44,616 nt of DNA from Spirochaetaceae bacterium (GCA_029210985.1 JARGFR010000007.1:1-44616); one strand, 5' to 3'. Counted from the stretch's first letter, positions 8,566 to 17,776 are shown. Notes: generated by a model from the sequence alone, not told the origin. Program-made: numbers and translations.

Positions 8566-9017
8566 CGCAGTAGAAACCAAGTAGCCCCCGATCCGCCGTC
8601 TTTGCGGCCCGCCCGCCCGAAATCACCGATTTCAGACGACATTTCCAAATACTTACGGACCAGGGGAGCCAACACCGATCCGTCGGTGGAATGAAGGCCC
8701 TTGCCGTGTATGATCAGTCCTTTGCGATAACCTCTCCTACGCATGCTGCGTATGAAACGTGCCATTTCTTCCCGTGCTTCCCTACCGGTGAGTCCGTGAA
8801 GGTCGAGTGTGTCCTGGTGTGCCCGACGCAGCCAGATTGATCGACCTTCGCTGACCGGAGTCACTTCGATCTTTTCTCTATTCACCACGACGTCCGCTCC
8901 CGGAGGGTAGCGTTCCAGCCAATCCTGGTCGGAGACTTCGGAGGATTCGGGCACCGATGACGGTTTTTGCCGATCTTTACGGTTCTCCCATTGATCCAAT
9001 ATCGAATCAAAGTCCAT
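8550..9017 (-). CDS. Smr-domain protein
   Basis: The 155-residue protein has a variable N-terminal 60 residues and a C-terminal Smr domain. The latter shows [15 protein letters not shown] (about residues 71-85), [10 protein letters not shown] (about 101-110) and the final [10 protein letters not shown]. Small stand-alone Smr domains are nucleases or nucleic-acid binders related to the MutS2 C-terminus, and some cleave mRNA on stalled ribosomes. Its start overlaps the batD-batE gene by 11 bases, making it the last gene of the bat operon. The link to Bat function is not obvious. Confidence 0.88.
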   Translation of the reverse strand: MDFDSILDQWENRKDRQKPSSVPESSEVSDQDWLERYPPGADVVVNREKIEVTPVSEGRSIWLRRAHQDTLDLHGLTGREAREEMARFIRSMRRRGYRKGLIIHGKGLHSTDGSVLAPLVRKYLEMSSEIGDFGRAGRKDGGSGATWFLLRQRSR

Positions 9018-11046
9018 CCGATTCCTCCGAAATAAAGTCCAGAGAATCTTCGTTCAGCCAACCTTCCAAACCATACCCTGTTCGCACAAGACGATCAGAT
9101 CCTTCCTCCGCCACCACCTCCACTGCTGTCCCGGCGGGAAGTTGAATCCAGTCTGTGGAAAGAGGGCCGGGTATTTTTCTCAGCGGATCGGAGTCGGCCA
9201 GAACAATTGCGGTGGGAGCTCTCCACCTGGAATCTGTGTACAGGAGTAAGAAAGAAGACGCCACCGTGAGGATGATGGAAGAGACGAAGAGTAACACCAG
9301 CCTCGCGTCCCTTCTAAATAGAAGTATCGTGAATGCGGCGAAAAAGGCATTCACCGTCACCAGCCAGAGCGCGAAGACCAACGCAGGCGGCCAAATAAGC
9401 GGAACCGGAATCTGATCGTTCAATACGAACCGATCCTCCAGAATCTCCAGAGTATCGGCAATTCGCCTGGTGCCAGGACGGAGAAACAAAGCCCGGCGCA
9501 GATGAGATACGGACCGATCCGCATCACCAACCACCATCTCGACAACCGCCAGGTCGTGAAGCAATCCCGGATGATCCCCAAGTTCCAGCCGAAGAGAACG
9601 ATATGTTTCGAGAGCCGTGTCCCATTCGCCTCTATAAGCCGCATCGGCTGCTTGGACGGCACGTTCGACTTGCTCAGGATTTCCATTGGACGCGGAAAGC
9701 AAGAGCGGCAGAATCAACATTGCGGCCGCCGCACGAATTCCCGGCTGCTGAGTTCCCGGGCGCCTGATGAGAAACATCGTGGCCAGCAGAATGAATCCCG
9801 GCAGAGCCATAACAAGCCAGAACTGATTACGCCAGTGAAACGACACAGGGCCAAAACGGAAAAGTTCGGCTCCAAGGAGTAAGGCGGCGTCGGAATTTGC
9901 GGTATCGCCTAGGGTGGCCTCAACCGAAAACGTCTCTTGATAAGCTTCGGTCCGGCGGATTCGACCGGCACCGATGGGCTCGAGCCAGATCCATCCGGGA
10001 ACGTTTAAAGGCAGATTCCCAGGGGTTTCAATCTGAAAATCGAAACGATCTTCTCTCCATCCCTCATAGCCACCTGGACCGGGAATATAGGATGATGAAG
10101 AACCTCGACTGACCAGAGTGGCTCCTTCCAAGGAGGGTTCGGGCAGCCTGAGTACATTCATGTTGCCTTCGCCTTCGACGCGAACTCTCACCGATAGAAT
10201 ATCACCCACCCGGAAAGATCCTTCGTCCCGTTCCACGTCCAATCGGAAGCGGCCGACGGCGCCGGACTGCAGAACCTCGTTCGGGAGAGCGACAACTTCC
10301 ACGGCAAAGGACGGCGCCGCCCTTGTCAGGCCGGCGACCGAAACGCGCGCCGCCGGAAACACTACGCGTCCGGGATCCCCGGGAGTCCATATCCACGAGG
10401 CCATCGGTACATCGTAGAGGATGTCCTTTCCATGGGACCGGGTCACAATACCCCCCAGGCCCGGCGATTCTTCCAGCAGTCCTTGAGGAGCGGAGCTCAA
10501 TACCGCCGAATCGGCAAGGGAAAGAGATTGGAGATTCAGGGCTTCGAGAACCACTGGCAGGGCCTGGCCCTGCCAAACCGTCTCCGGCACAGATCGCCAT
10601 CGGGTAAACACAGGATAGGGGAATCCGGCTTCATCAGCTTCCAGTCCGATGACTTCTTTCGGTTCGGTGACGGCTTCTCGCTCACCGGCTTTGATTCGGA
10701 ATGGGTCAATCGTATGAAATCCCGGTGCGTCCACACGAATCGCAGCCAGGACCTCTATCATCCTGACTGTTTCTCCGTCCGAGGATTCCGGTAGCCATGG
10801 TCTTGCATAAGGATAAGACCACCAGACAAGAGGACCCTCGAGTTCGGGACGGAGAATCTCAATCTGATCGTTCCAGGGAATACCCGTCCGGATTCGGATC
10901 GTGAAGCGGTCACCGCGTACGACCCGGTCGGGATCAAATTCAAGAGATGCCGTTTCCCCACTCAGAACAGCAATGCTCAGAAGGCCGAATAGGAGGCTTA
11001 CCAGTCCTCGGTGTAAACCACGTCGTCGTCGCGTTGGCTCAACCAT
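9007..11046 (-). CDS. BatD-BatE fusion protein (aerotolerance-type operon)
   Basis: The 679-residue protein joins two Bat components. Residues 1-30 form a signal anchor. About 32-400 are BatD-like beta-sandwich repeats beginning ASLEFDPDRVVRGDRFTI. A membrane helix follows near 408-426 and another hydrophobic patch near 440. TPR-like repeats lie near 460-530 (AAYRGEWDTALETYRSL and the next repeat), then two membrane helices at about 550-605. A C-terminal SH3-type domain (AGTAVEVVAEEGSDRLVRT, EGWLNEDSLDFI) covers about 625-672. TPR plus SH3 is the BatE layout. GGAGG eight bases before the ATG supports the start, which lies 49 bases inside batC. Bat proteins form periplasmic complexes of uncertain biochemical role. 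Confidence 0.82.
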   Translation of the reverse strand: MVEPTRRRRGLHRGLVSLLFGLLSIAVLSGETASLEFDPDRVVRGDRFTIRIRTGIPWNDQIEILRPELEGPLVWWSYPYARPWLPESSDGETVRMIEVLAAIRVDAPGFHTIDPFRIKAGEREAVTEPKEVIGLEADEAGFPYPVFTRWRSVPETVWQGQALPVVLEALNLQSLSLADSAVLSSAPQGLLEESPGLGGIVTRSHGKDILYDVPMASWIWTPGDPGRVVFPAARVSVAGLTRAAPSFAVEVVALPNEVLQSGAVGRFRLDVERDEGSFRVGDILSVRVRVEGEGNMNVLRLPEPSLEGATLVSRGSSSSYIPGPGGYEGWREDRFDFQIETPGNLPLNVPGWIWLEPIGAGRIRRTEAYQETFSVEATLGDTANSDAALLLGAELFRFGPVSFHWRNQFWLVMALPGFILLATMFLIRRPGTQQPGIRAAAAMLILPLLLSASNGNPEQVERAVQAADAAYRGEWDTALETYRSLRLELGDHPGLLHDLAVVEMVVGDADRSVSHLRRALFLRPGTRRIADTLEILEDRFVLNDQIPVPLIWPPALVFALWLVTVNAFFAAFTILLFRRDARLVLLFVSSIILTVASSFLLLYTDSRWRAPTAIVLADSDPLRKIPGPLSTDWIQLPAGTAVEVVAEEGSDRLVRTGYGLEGWLNEDSLDFISEESDGL

Positions 11047-11594
11047 GAGTCCGCCTCCTTTCTTTTAACATAGTCGAGGAGCCTTTGGCTGTCCTCGTCT
11101 CCCTCGGTACTCCGATCCTCCCCGGCCAGATTATTCTGGGGTACTGCCGAGCGGATTCGTGACAGGGAATCTTCCAGATTAATCTTTGCATCGATATCCG
11201 ACGGGCGGATGGTGAGTGCATTTCGGAATGCCCTATAGGATTCGTCGTAACGCCCTCTGTGGTAATACAGGACACCGCGGTTGAAGGCTATTCGGAACAG
11301 GATATCCGCATCATCGGTGTTGCTCTCCGCCATGCTCCAAGACCGCAGCGCCGCGTCGCCTTCGCCCAGTGCGAAGTACACGTTGGCGAGGTTGTAATAG
11401 ATGACATCCTTCCCCACCCGTATCTCATCATCGGCCCAGAGATATTGAAGGATGGCCTTCTGATACTGGCCCCTTCCATAGGAGAGATTTCCAGCCAGGA
11501 CTCGGGTTGACGGCGTCGAATTCTGACATGAGATTGTCAGAAGAAGGAAACCAAGTATTCCCATCCATGTCGGTCTCTTCATATCTTTCGCCAT
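10998..11594 (-). CDS. batC: BatC-like TPR lipoprotein
   Basis: The 198-residue protein starts with a short hydrophobic signal ending in LLTISCQ, a likely lipobox with lipid-modified Cys about residue 23. Three TPR units follow (VIYYNLANVYFALGEGDAAL, AFNRGVLYYHRGRYDESYRA and flanks), then an acidic tail. The position between batB and batD fits BatC. It probably recruits or organises the VWA proteins at the membrane surface. The start overlaps batB by 16 bases with AAGGA seven bases upstream, and the 3' end overlaps batD by 49 bases. Confidence 0.82.
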   Translation of the reverse strand: MAKDMKRPTWMGILGFLLLTISCQNSTPSTRVLAGNLSYGRGQYQKAILQYLWADDEIRVGKDVIYYNLANVYFALGEGDAALRSWSMAESNTDDADILFRIAFNRGVLYYHRGRYDESYRAFRNALTIRPSDIDAKINLEDSLSRIRSAVPQNNLAGEDRSTEGDEDSQRLLDYVKRKEADSWLSQRDDDVVYTEDW

Positions 11595-12547
11595 GGGAAA
11601 ATCCTTACAAACAAATACAAGCCGAGAAACAGCAGCGCCGGAAGCAGGAAAGTACGATAACGGGTCATCCCCACGAATCTGATTCCGCGGCTCTCGGCAA
11701 ATTCTTCGGCTTCAACAATGCTGCGCGTCAGTTCCGCTGCGGCTCCGGGTCTGTCCAATTCATGGTAGGAACCTCCGGTATCCTCCGCAAGACGTTTGAG
11801 TGCGTCGGTGTTGACTTTGGATATGACGGGTCTGCCGGCGGCATCTTTGACATAGTCACCGTTGCCCAAAGGAATCGTGGCACCTTCCGCGGTTCCGACC
11901 GCCAGGACACGAACCGGTATGCCCGCTTCGGCCAACTCTCGGGACACCCTTTCAACCCTTCCGCTCAGCGATTCTCCGTCGGTGATGAGCACGATGGTTC
12001 TTTGTCGTCCTGCATCCTTGGGGAATGAATCAACGGCCGTACGCAGAGCGGCTTCGATATTGGTTCCCGGAACCGTGGAGATTCCCGGTCCAAGCCTTTC
12101 AATCCACAAGTCCAGAGTCACTCTGTCTTCAGTCATGGGTACGGCCAGGATGGCGTCACCTTTGAAGGGAATAAGGGACAGCCGAGCATCAACGAGGGTA
12201 CTCGAGAGCTGCCGGAGTACATTGACGGCCCTTTCATGTCGATTTGGGAGCAGATCCTCGGCCTTCATGCTCCGTGATACATCGTAAGCGACAGCCATAT
12301 CCAATCCCGATCGTTCGCCCGTAACAGGACGACGGCCGCTCCGGGGTTCCGCAGCCGCCAGCAGGGACAAGACAAAGAAAGCCGTCATGGAGAAATCCCT
12401 GAGAAAACTTCTGACTTGCCACTCGATGTCGTCCCGGCCCAGCGCCCTCATGTTTTTTCGAGATCGAATACCCATAAGAAAAGAACCGACCACCAGCAGC
12501 GGAACGGCAAACAGGCCCCAGAGCATGTACGGATAGGCCCAGGTCAT
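11579..12547 (-). CDS. batB: BatB, VWA-domain membrane protein
   Basis: The 322-residue protein has two N-terminal membrane helices (about 8-26 and 52-68), a von Willebrand A domain over about 80-290 and a C-terminal helix (about 297-317). The metal-ion site is a variant form. It has DVSRSMKAED, where DxSxS is conserved, then a Thr in GTNIEAAL and Asp in LITDGES. This is characteristic of BatB in the MoxR-Bat system. The start overlaps the batA stop by four bases (ATGA). Confidence 0.9.
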   Translation of the reverse strand: MTWAYPYMLWGLFAVPLLVVGSFLMGIRSRKNMRALGRDDIEWQVRSFLRDFSMTAFFVLSLLAAAEPRSGRRPVTGERSGLDMAVAYDVSRSMKAEDLLPNRHERAVNVLRQLSSTLVDARLSLIPFKGDAILAVPMTEDRVTLDLWIERLGPGISTVPGTNIEAALRTAVDSFPKDAGRQRTIVLITDGESLSGRVERVSRELAEAGIPVRVLAVGTAEGATIPLGNGDYVKDAAGRPVISKVNTDALKRLAEDTGGSYHELDRPGAAAELTRSIVEAEEFAESRGIRFVGMTRYRTFLLPALLFLGLYLFVRIFPWRKI

Positions 12548-13545
12548 GGTGATTCACCCATCAGAAATTTTCTGGATAGATACGCCATGAGCACCAGAGA
12601 GGCTCCGAAGATAAGCACCGGCCGATGAAGAGGTCGGCTGTTCACCCGAACGGTGACCCGCCGTTCAACGGCTTCCAGGGCGTCAACCGACTGAAGGACC
12701 GTCTCCAGGGACCCCGGACTGTTGGCTCTCCAATAACCTCCGCCGGTCGTCTCGGCCAGGGACCGCAGCTGTTCCTCGTCAAAGCGGGTGACAATTGTCC
12801 CGCGGGTGACCACGCCTGTCTCCGAGTTTTCGAGGACGATGGGTACTTCCTCCTCGCTTCCGATGCCGATGGAATAAATGCGGATATCCTTGCCCGCCGC
12901 CAACCTTGCCGCTGTTTCCGGCCGAATTTCCCCGGCATTGTCGTCACCGTCCGTGAGAAGCAGGATAATCTTCTCCGAGGCGGTGGAATTCGCCAGGTGG
13001 AGCGCAGCGACGGCAAGCCCCATGCCTATAGCCGTGTCGTCACCGAGATCGCGTATCGCCAGTTCGTCCAGCCGTTCGGAGAGCCAGTCAAAATCGGCGG
13101 TGGGGGGGCAGCGGAGCACCGCTTCGCTGCCGAAGGAAACCAAACCGATGGAATCGCCGGACCTTCCATCGATGAACCGACGAATCATCTCCCTGGCGGT
13201 ATCGAATCGATTCACAGGCGGAAAATCCTCGGCCGCCATACTGGGTGACTGATCCAGGACAATCATGATATCGATGCCTCGGGACAGATGAACCTCGTCC
13301 CTCTCGGTTATCTCCGGACCGGCAAGAGCCACCACCAGGGCCGCTGCGCCCAACCAATAAAGTGCATCCGTGAAGATGACGGCTGCCGTGAGCCAGGAAC
13401 GGGGCTTTCGAAATCCATCACCGCCCCAGATATCAAATGGAAACGGTACCCGACCGCCTCTCTTTCGCCAAAGGAATCGTGCCCAAACCAGCATGGGAAA
13501 AATCAGAAATAAGGCAAACCAGCCCGGAACGTTAAAGTTGAGCAT
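12544..13545 (-). CDS. batA: BatA, VWA-domain membrane protein
   Basis: I start this gene at ATG 13545, where GGAG lies about seven bases upstream and the peptide opens with a membrane helix (GWFALFLIFPMLVWARFLW). A longer frame from 13611 has no such support. The roughly 333-residue protein has paired N-terminal helices, a VWA domain with LDQSPSMAAED (DxSxS), GDDTAIGMG and LLLTDGDDNAG, and a C-terminal helix. BatA and BatB are thought to act with the MoxR ATPase at the inner membrane. The start overlaps the preceding gene by 14 bases. Confidence 0.9.
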   Translation of the reverse strand: MLNFNVPGWFALFLIFPMLVWARFLWRKRGGRVPFPFDIWGGDGFRKPRSWLTAAVIFTDALYWLGAAALVVALAGPEITERDEVHLSRGIDIMIVLDQSPSMAAEDFPPVNRFDTAREMIRRFIDGRSGDSIGLVSFGSEAVLRCPPTADFDWLSERLDELAIRDLGDDTAIGMGLAVAALHLANSTASEKIILLLTDGDDNAGEIRPETAARLAAGKDIRIYSIGIGSEEEVPIVLENSETGVVTRGTIVTRFDEEQLRSLAETTGGGYWRANSPGSLETVLQSVDALEAVERRVTVRVNSRPLHRPVLIFGASLVLMAYLSRKFLMGESP

Positions 13546-14410
13546 GGCTCTTCTCCCATTCCTTGACTGCTGACTCCACAGAATCAAGAGTACGGAGTAG
13601 ACGTTTGTCATCGGCGAAACGACCGCCGAACTTCACCATGTCCCCATCCTGTAGCACTTCAAGGATCTTACCCTGAGGTTTTTCGGGTTCTGAGAAATGT
13701 GGCAGCACGGCTATTTCCGCTGTCGTGGCGCTGCGGCAGTCATAGTCGATTCGGGATCCCAGATATATTCTGATGCCGTCGGTCAGGTCGGAATACCAAT
13801 AGGGAGCCGTGGCCGAACCGACCGCCGATCGAAGCCGTTTTATAAGTCGTTTCAGCTTTCTGGCCGGTCTGCCTATTCGATAGATGTCTCTTGATCTCTT
13901 CACCCATTTGATAATGAACCTCACCAAACCGAAAAAGAGAAAAGGCGCCATTGCAGTGAAGGCCAGGATCAGTGCGACGGCCAGTCTGGTGCCGGGCATC
14001 AAGAGCTGTCCTCTCAAGCTCCTGACACCTTCATGTGCACTGTCGAGGATCGAATGAGTGGGAACCTTGATGTCCCTTATCTGCAGTGCGCCGAGTTCCA
14101 TATCCGGCAATGTCCGGGTTCCGGGCGCAAAGGGAGTAAAAGCGATGGTAATGGATACCGTGTCTTCGGTCTGCTGGACGGAGATATCTCGAATTTCAGC
14201 CCAATCGGACTCAGGCATATTATCGGGAACATCCACCGCCAGCGGCGAATCCAGGGAAAACTCAATGAGAAGATTGACATGATCACCGACAAAAAACGTC
14301 GGAGGGGTAAAACGGACGTCGGTGAGGACGGCCTGCGCACCCACGCCGAAGGTCAGAAAGGAGGCGACCAGACCGACCAGCAGGATTCGGATTTCGCGGC
14401 GAAACATCAC
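13532..14410 (-). CDS. Short BatD-like membrane protein of the bat operon
   Basis: The 292-residue protein has a signal peptide (LLVGLVASFLTFGVGAQA), a beta-rich domain of about 110 residues beginning VRFTPPTFFVGDHVNLLIEF, one membrane helix near 147-170, and a basic cytoplasmic part. The beta domain resembles the repeats of BatD. The place between DUF58 and batA is where many moxR operons carry a DUF4381-like gene. The start is GTG 14410 or the adjacent ATG 14407, overlapping the DUF58 stop, with AGGAG upstream. The exact family is not certain. Confidence 0.7.
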   Translation of the reverse strand: MMFRREIRILLVGLVASFLTFGVGAQAVLTDVRFTPPTFFVGDHVNLLIEFSLDSPLAVDVPDNMPESDWAEIRDISVQQTEDTVSITIAFTPFAPGTRTLPDMELGALQIRDIKVPTHSILDSAHEGVRSLRGQLLMPGTRLAVALILAFTAMAPFLFFGLVRFIIKWVKRSRDIYRIGRPARKLKRLIKRLRSAVGSATAPYWYSDLTDGIRIYLGSRIDYDCRSATTAEIAVLPHFSEPEKPQGKILEVLQDGDMVKFGGRFADDKRLLRTLDSVESAVKEWEKSHAQL

Positions 14411-15279
14411 GATCCCCGTCTCCTCTTGAAAAACGCTTGAAGACTCGCCGCAGGCTCATCATCCGTTCCGACTTCCAGAGTATCCGCCCCGACGGATCGG
14501 CAGTCGTCAAACCAGCGGCGTCTGTGGTCGTCCCAGAATTCGGCATACGATTTGCGCATAGTGGTCATTCGGCCCCAAGCCATCATGGTTTTACCCGACT
14601 CGGGATCTTCCAGTTCAACCAGGCCGGTGGGCGGAAAACTTTTATCCAGGGGATCGGTGAGCCGCATGGCGATGACATCGTGCTTCCGGGAAAGAAGCGC
14701 CAATTCATTCTGATAACCGTCGGACCGGAAATCCGACAAGATAACCACAATGCTCTTGCGTTTCAGATTCTGATTGGCGGTCCTGAGAGCCAACGCGAGA
14801 TCAGAACCGCGGCCCTGGGCACGATGCCCCAGAACTTCACTGATTTGTCGAAGCACGTGCCTGCGGCCTTTCCTGGGCACCACTAGACTTTCCACTTTAT
14901 CGGAAAAAAGCAGACATCCGACTCTGTCGTCATTCGCCACGGCGGCCAATGCTAAAAGGGCAAAGAGATTGCCCGCCACTTCCCTTTTGTCCACATCACC
15001 GCTACCGATGGATAAGGATGCCGAGACATCCACCAGAACGAAAAGAATCAGCTCCCGTTCTTCCTTGAATGTTTTCGAATAGGGAGCGGCCATCCGGGAT
15101 GACACATTCCAGTCTATAAAACGGACATCATCCCCGTACTGATAGTCCCGGACTTCGTTGAATTCAAGACCCGGACCTTTGAATACCGAGTGATAATTGC
15201 CCGCAAATAATCCCTCCACGAGCTTGCGGGAACGCACATGGAGTCTGCGGACCCGGGAAGGCAGGTCGTCTCGGATCAT
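14407..15279 (-). CDS. DUF58 protein of the MoxR system
   Basis: The 290-residue protein carries the DUF58 signature GLEFNEVRDYQYGDDVRFIDWNVS in outline, followed by a VWA-like core (LFVLVDVSASLSIGSG, VVILSDFRSDG). DUF58 proteins accompany MoxR ATPases and VWA proteins in nearly all such operons and are proposed adaptors or substrates in complex assembly. It starts nine bases after moxR with GAGG at good distance and overlaps the next gene. Confidence 0.9.
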   Translation of the reverse strand: MIRDDLPSRVRRLHVRSRKLVEGLFAGNYHSVFKGPGLEFNEVRDYQYGDDVRFIDWNVSSRMAAPYSKTFKEERELILFVLVDVSASLSIGSGDVDKREVAGNLFALLALAAVANDDRVGCLLFSDKVESLVVPRKGRRHVLRQISEVLGHRAQGRGSDLALALRTANQNLKRKSIVVILSDFRSDGYQNELALLSRKHDVIAMRLTDPLDKSFPPTGLVELEDPESGKTMMAWGRMTTMRKSYAEFWDDHRRRWFDDCRSVGADTLEVGTDDEPAASLQAFFKRRRGS

Positions 15280-15287
15280 CGGCTACC

Positions 15288-16265
15288 TCACGGAACCGAA
15301 ACCGCGGCCAGCAGGCTTGCAATGACGGCGTCGGCATCCATTTGTTCGGCTTCAGCCTCATAGGAGAGGACGAGTCTGTGGCGCATAACCATAGGTGCGA
15401 CAGCTTTGACATCTTCAGGAAGGACAAATCCGCGACCCTCAAAGAGTGCCTGTACCCGGGCGCAGCGATAGATGGCCAATGTCGCTCTGGGGGAGGCTCC
15501 ATATTCGATATACCTGGAGAACGGCAGTTTCCTTCGATCTTTCACACGACTGGCTGCGGTTAGAGAGACGATATAACGCTTGATGGATTCCTCGGCTTTG
15601 ACAGACTCCGCAGCTTCTCTGAGAGAACGTACCCGATCTCTGTCCAGAATGCGTAGAAGGGGAATGTCCGGGTCATCAACCATACGTTCCAGCACGGCCA
15701 GTTCCTCCGCGGGACTGGGATAGGCCACATTCACCTTGATGAGAAAGCGGTCAAGCTGAGCCTCGGGAAGCCGGTAGGTGCCTTCCTGTTCAATGGGATT
15801 CTGTGTGGCCATCACGAAGAAGGGTTCTGGCAGAGGGTATGTCTGCTCACCGATGGTCACCTGACCTTCGGCCATCGCCTCCAGAAGTGCCGATTGGACT
15901 TTGGCCGGCGCACGGTTGATTTCGTCGGCCAGGATCACATTGGAGAAAACCGGTCCTTTTCGGGGAACGAATTCTCCGGTTTGCTGTTTGTAGATCATGG
16001 TGCCCGTTAAATCCGCCGGCAGCAGATCCGGGGTGAATTGGATTCGTTTGAACATCGCCGAGGTGACGTCCGCCAAAGTACGGACCGCCAATGTTTTGGC
16101 CAGACCCGGAACCCCTTCCACCAGGACATGTCCGCCTGCGATGATTCCGGTAAGGAGGCCATCGACCAAATCGGACTGGCCGACAACACGTTTCCCCATT
16201 TCGCTTCGGGCTTTTTCAATCAGTTCCCCGGCCTCAATTATCCGTTTCTCATTCACTGCGTCCAC
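15288..16265 (-). CDS. MoxR-family AAA+ ATPase
   Basis: The 325-residue protein has Walker A GVPGLAKT (about 55-62), Walker B and following helix ILADEINRAPAKVQSALLEAM, sensor 1 ATQNPIEQEGTYRLPEAQLDRF and an AAA lid domain. MoxR ATPases act as chaperones that help mature protein complexes, here presumably with BatA/BatB. The start is GTG at 16265 with AAGGA eight bases upstream. It follows argJ by 12 bases, so it may be co-transcribed with it. Confidence 0.95.
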   Translation of the reverse strand: MDAVNEKRIIEAGELIEKARSEMGKRVVGQSDLVDGLLTGIIAGGHVLVEGVPGLAKTLAVRTLADVTSAMFKRIQFTPDLLPADLTGTMIYKQQTGEFVPRKGPVFSNVILADEINRAPAKVQSALLEAMAEGQVTIGEQTYPLPEPFFVMATQNPIEQEGTYRLPEAQLDRFLIKVNVAYPSPAEELAVLERMVDDPDIPLLRILDRDRVRSLREAAESVKAEESIKRYIVSLTAASRVKDRRKLPFSRYIEYGASPRATLAIYRCARVQALFEGRGFVLPEDVKAVAPMVMRHRLVLSYEAEAEQMDADAVIASLLAAVSVP

Positions 16266-16277
16266 TTTTTTATTCCT

Positions 16278-17552
16278 TCAAGTCCGGTAATCGGCGTTGA
16301 TTTTCACATATTCTTCGGAGAGATCGGAACCGATGACGGTGGCGGAGGAGCGGCCGTCGCCGAGTGTTATGGTGACTTGCACGCACTCCTCATGAGGCGG
16401 CCATCCCAGGGGCGGTACCGGCAATTCCCGTTTTTTTAAATATTCAATAAGAGAGGCTTCCTTCTCTTCATTAAGAAGAAATCTTCCTTTTCCGTATATC
16501 GCTTCATCACCGATACTCAATTCCAGGACGTCGCGATTCAGGTCCAAACCCGATCCGCCGCAGGCGGCTCCCAGGGCTTGAATGATACGGCCGACATTCG
16601 GATCGTTTCCCCGCACGGCTGTCTTGGTCAGCGGCGCGTTGGCAATGGAACGGGCGATGGAGGCGGCTTTGATTTCATCATCCAGTCCGGAAACGGTGAT
16701 TTTGATGACATGACCGCAGCCTTCTCCGTTTCGCACCACGTCTTCCGACAGAGCGGCGGCCGTTTCCGTCAGACTCCGGCGAAACTCAGCATCCCCGGGA
16801 TATGGTTTTCGACGGGATGAAAAGAATAAAACGGTGTCGCTTGTGCTCATTTCTCCATCAATACTGATACGGTTGAAGGTGTTCGCCACAACCTCGGGGA
16901 GCATGCGGCGGGCGATGTCCCGAGGTATATCCACGTCTGTGAGGAAGAATGCCAGCATTGTAGCCATATCGGGCTCAACCATTCCGGCGCCTTTGGCCGT
17001 GGCGACGATTCGGCCCCCGCCGCAGTTTGAGCTTCGTATTTTTGGCCAGGCATCAGTGGTCATGATAGCCCGGGCAAATGGGAGAAGAGAGTCGTCGGAC
17101 GGAGCCTCACACAACCCCGGAAGAACCGCTTCCATCTCCGTTATCGGCAATTTCCAACCGATAACTCCCGTAGAGGATTGAAAATAGGGACCCTCAGCAC
17201 CGGAAAGTTCGGCAGTGAGACGGGAGAGTCGCTGGGAGTCTTCCAGCCCACCGGCGGCGCCGACGTTGGCCACACGGTTATTCACCAGCAGACCCTGTAC
17301 AGCCGGGGCGTCGAGAAGACGCCGACCGGCCACAACAGGCCATCCGGGGAACGCATTCCGGGTGAACACACCGGCGAATGAGACGGTGGGTTCTTCCAAA
17401 CGGATCACCGCGAGGTTCATGTTCTGTTTCCCTGCGTCGGGTTTCTCTGCCGGGACAAAATCCATTGAGGCTGCCGCCGCCTGGAATCCTTCGGGAAGAA
17501 CGGCCTCGGACTCAAGGCGCCTCATCCAGGCGGAGGAATCGAAGTATCGCAT
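16278..17552 (-). CDS. argJ: Bifunctional ornithine/glutamate N-acetyltransferase
   Basis: The 424-residue protein matches ArgJ throughout: an early FAGVFTRNAFPGWPV, the self-cleavage region KGAGMVEPDMATMLAF (the Thr of ATML becomes the nucleophile of the beta chain), and the second-half DTVLFFSSR and IARSIANAPLTKTAVRG. ArgJ moves acetyl from acetylornithine to glutamate and may also use acetyl-CoA, so it drives cyclic arginine synthesis. The variants SSTGVIG and NCGGG are usual for the oxyanion and substrate regions. No other arg gene is nearby. It lies between the RND system and moxR in the same direction. Confidence 0.95.
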   Translation of the reverse strand: MRYFDSSAWMRRLESEAVLPEGFQAAAASMDFVPAEKPDAGKQNMNLAVIRLEEPTVSFAGVFTRNAFPGWPVVAGRRLLDAPAVQGLLVNNRVANVGAAGGLEDSQRLSRLTAELSGAEGPYFQSSTGVIGWKLPITEMEAVLPGLCEAPSDDSLLPFARAIMTTDAWPKIRSSNCGGGRIVATAKGAGMVEPDMATMLAFFLTDVDIPRDIARRMLPEVVANTFNRISIDGEMSTSDTVLFFSSRRKPYPGDAEFRRSLTETAAALSEDVVRNGEGCGHVIKITVSGLDDEIKAASIARSIANAPLTKTAVRGNDPNVGRIIQALGAACGGSGLDLNRDVLELSIGDEAIYGKGRFLLNEEKEASLIEYLKKRELPVPPLGWPPHEECVQVTITLGDGRSSATVIGSDLSEEYVKINADYRT

Positions 17553-17581
17553 CGGGGCTCATGATAGCGAAAAAACACCTT

Positions 17582-17711
17582 GGACGTCCATGTTGAAAAC
17601 TACTCACACCCGCTTGTTTGGACGACCTGGACGTCCGAATCCTCGGCGGCGTGAAATATCGGTGCGGATATGCCCCGATGTCTCGTTTCCGCCGACGTTT
17701 TATTGGACGTC
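17582..17711. repeat. Three GGACGTC(C) palindromic elements before argJ
   Basis: The 8-base palindrome GGACGTCC occurs at 17582-17589 and 17629-17636, and a 7-base match GGACGTC at 17705-17711. The first lies about 30 bases upstream of the argJ start on the minus strand. They could be operator half-sites or could simply reflect codons of the small reading frame they partly overlap. Confidence 0.35.
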
Positions 17712-17773
17712 TTCGACCCGTCGGGAGGAACATCAAGAACCCAGCCCGAAATATTGAAAGTCTGAAAATCCAT
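17600..17773 (-). CDS. Possible small protein (57 residues) between RND pump and argJ
   Basis: A reading frame of 57 codons starts at ATG 17773 (an adjacent ATG at 17776 touches the stop of the RND gene). AGGAG at 17780-17784 is six bases from the second ATG, giving a good ribosome site inside the end of the pump gene. The product begins MDFQTFNISGWVLDVPP, is polar, has no membrane helix and one Cys near the end. No family is recognised. It fills most of the only sizeable gap in this operon. It may be real, coupled to the pump gene, or a chance frame. Confidence 0.4.
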   Translation of the reverse strand: MDFQTFNISGWVLDVPPDGSKTSNKTSAETRHRGISAPIFHAAEDSDVQVVQTSGCE

Positions 17774-17776
17774 CAT

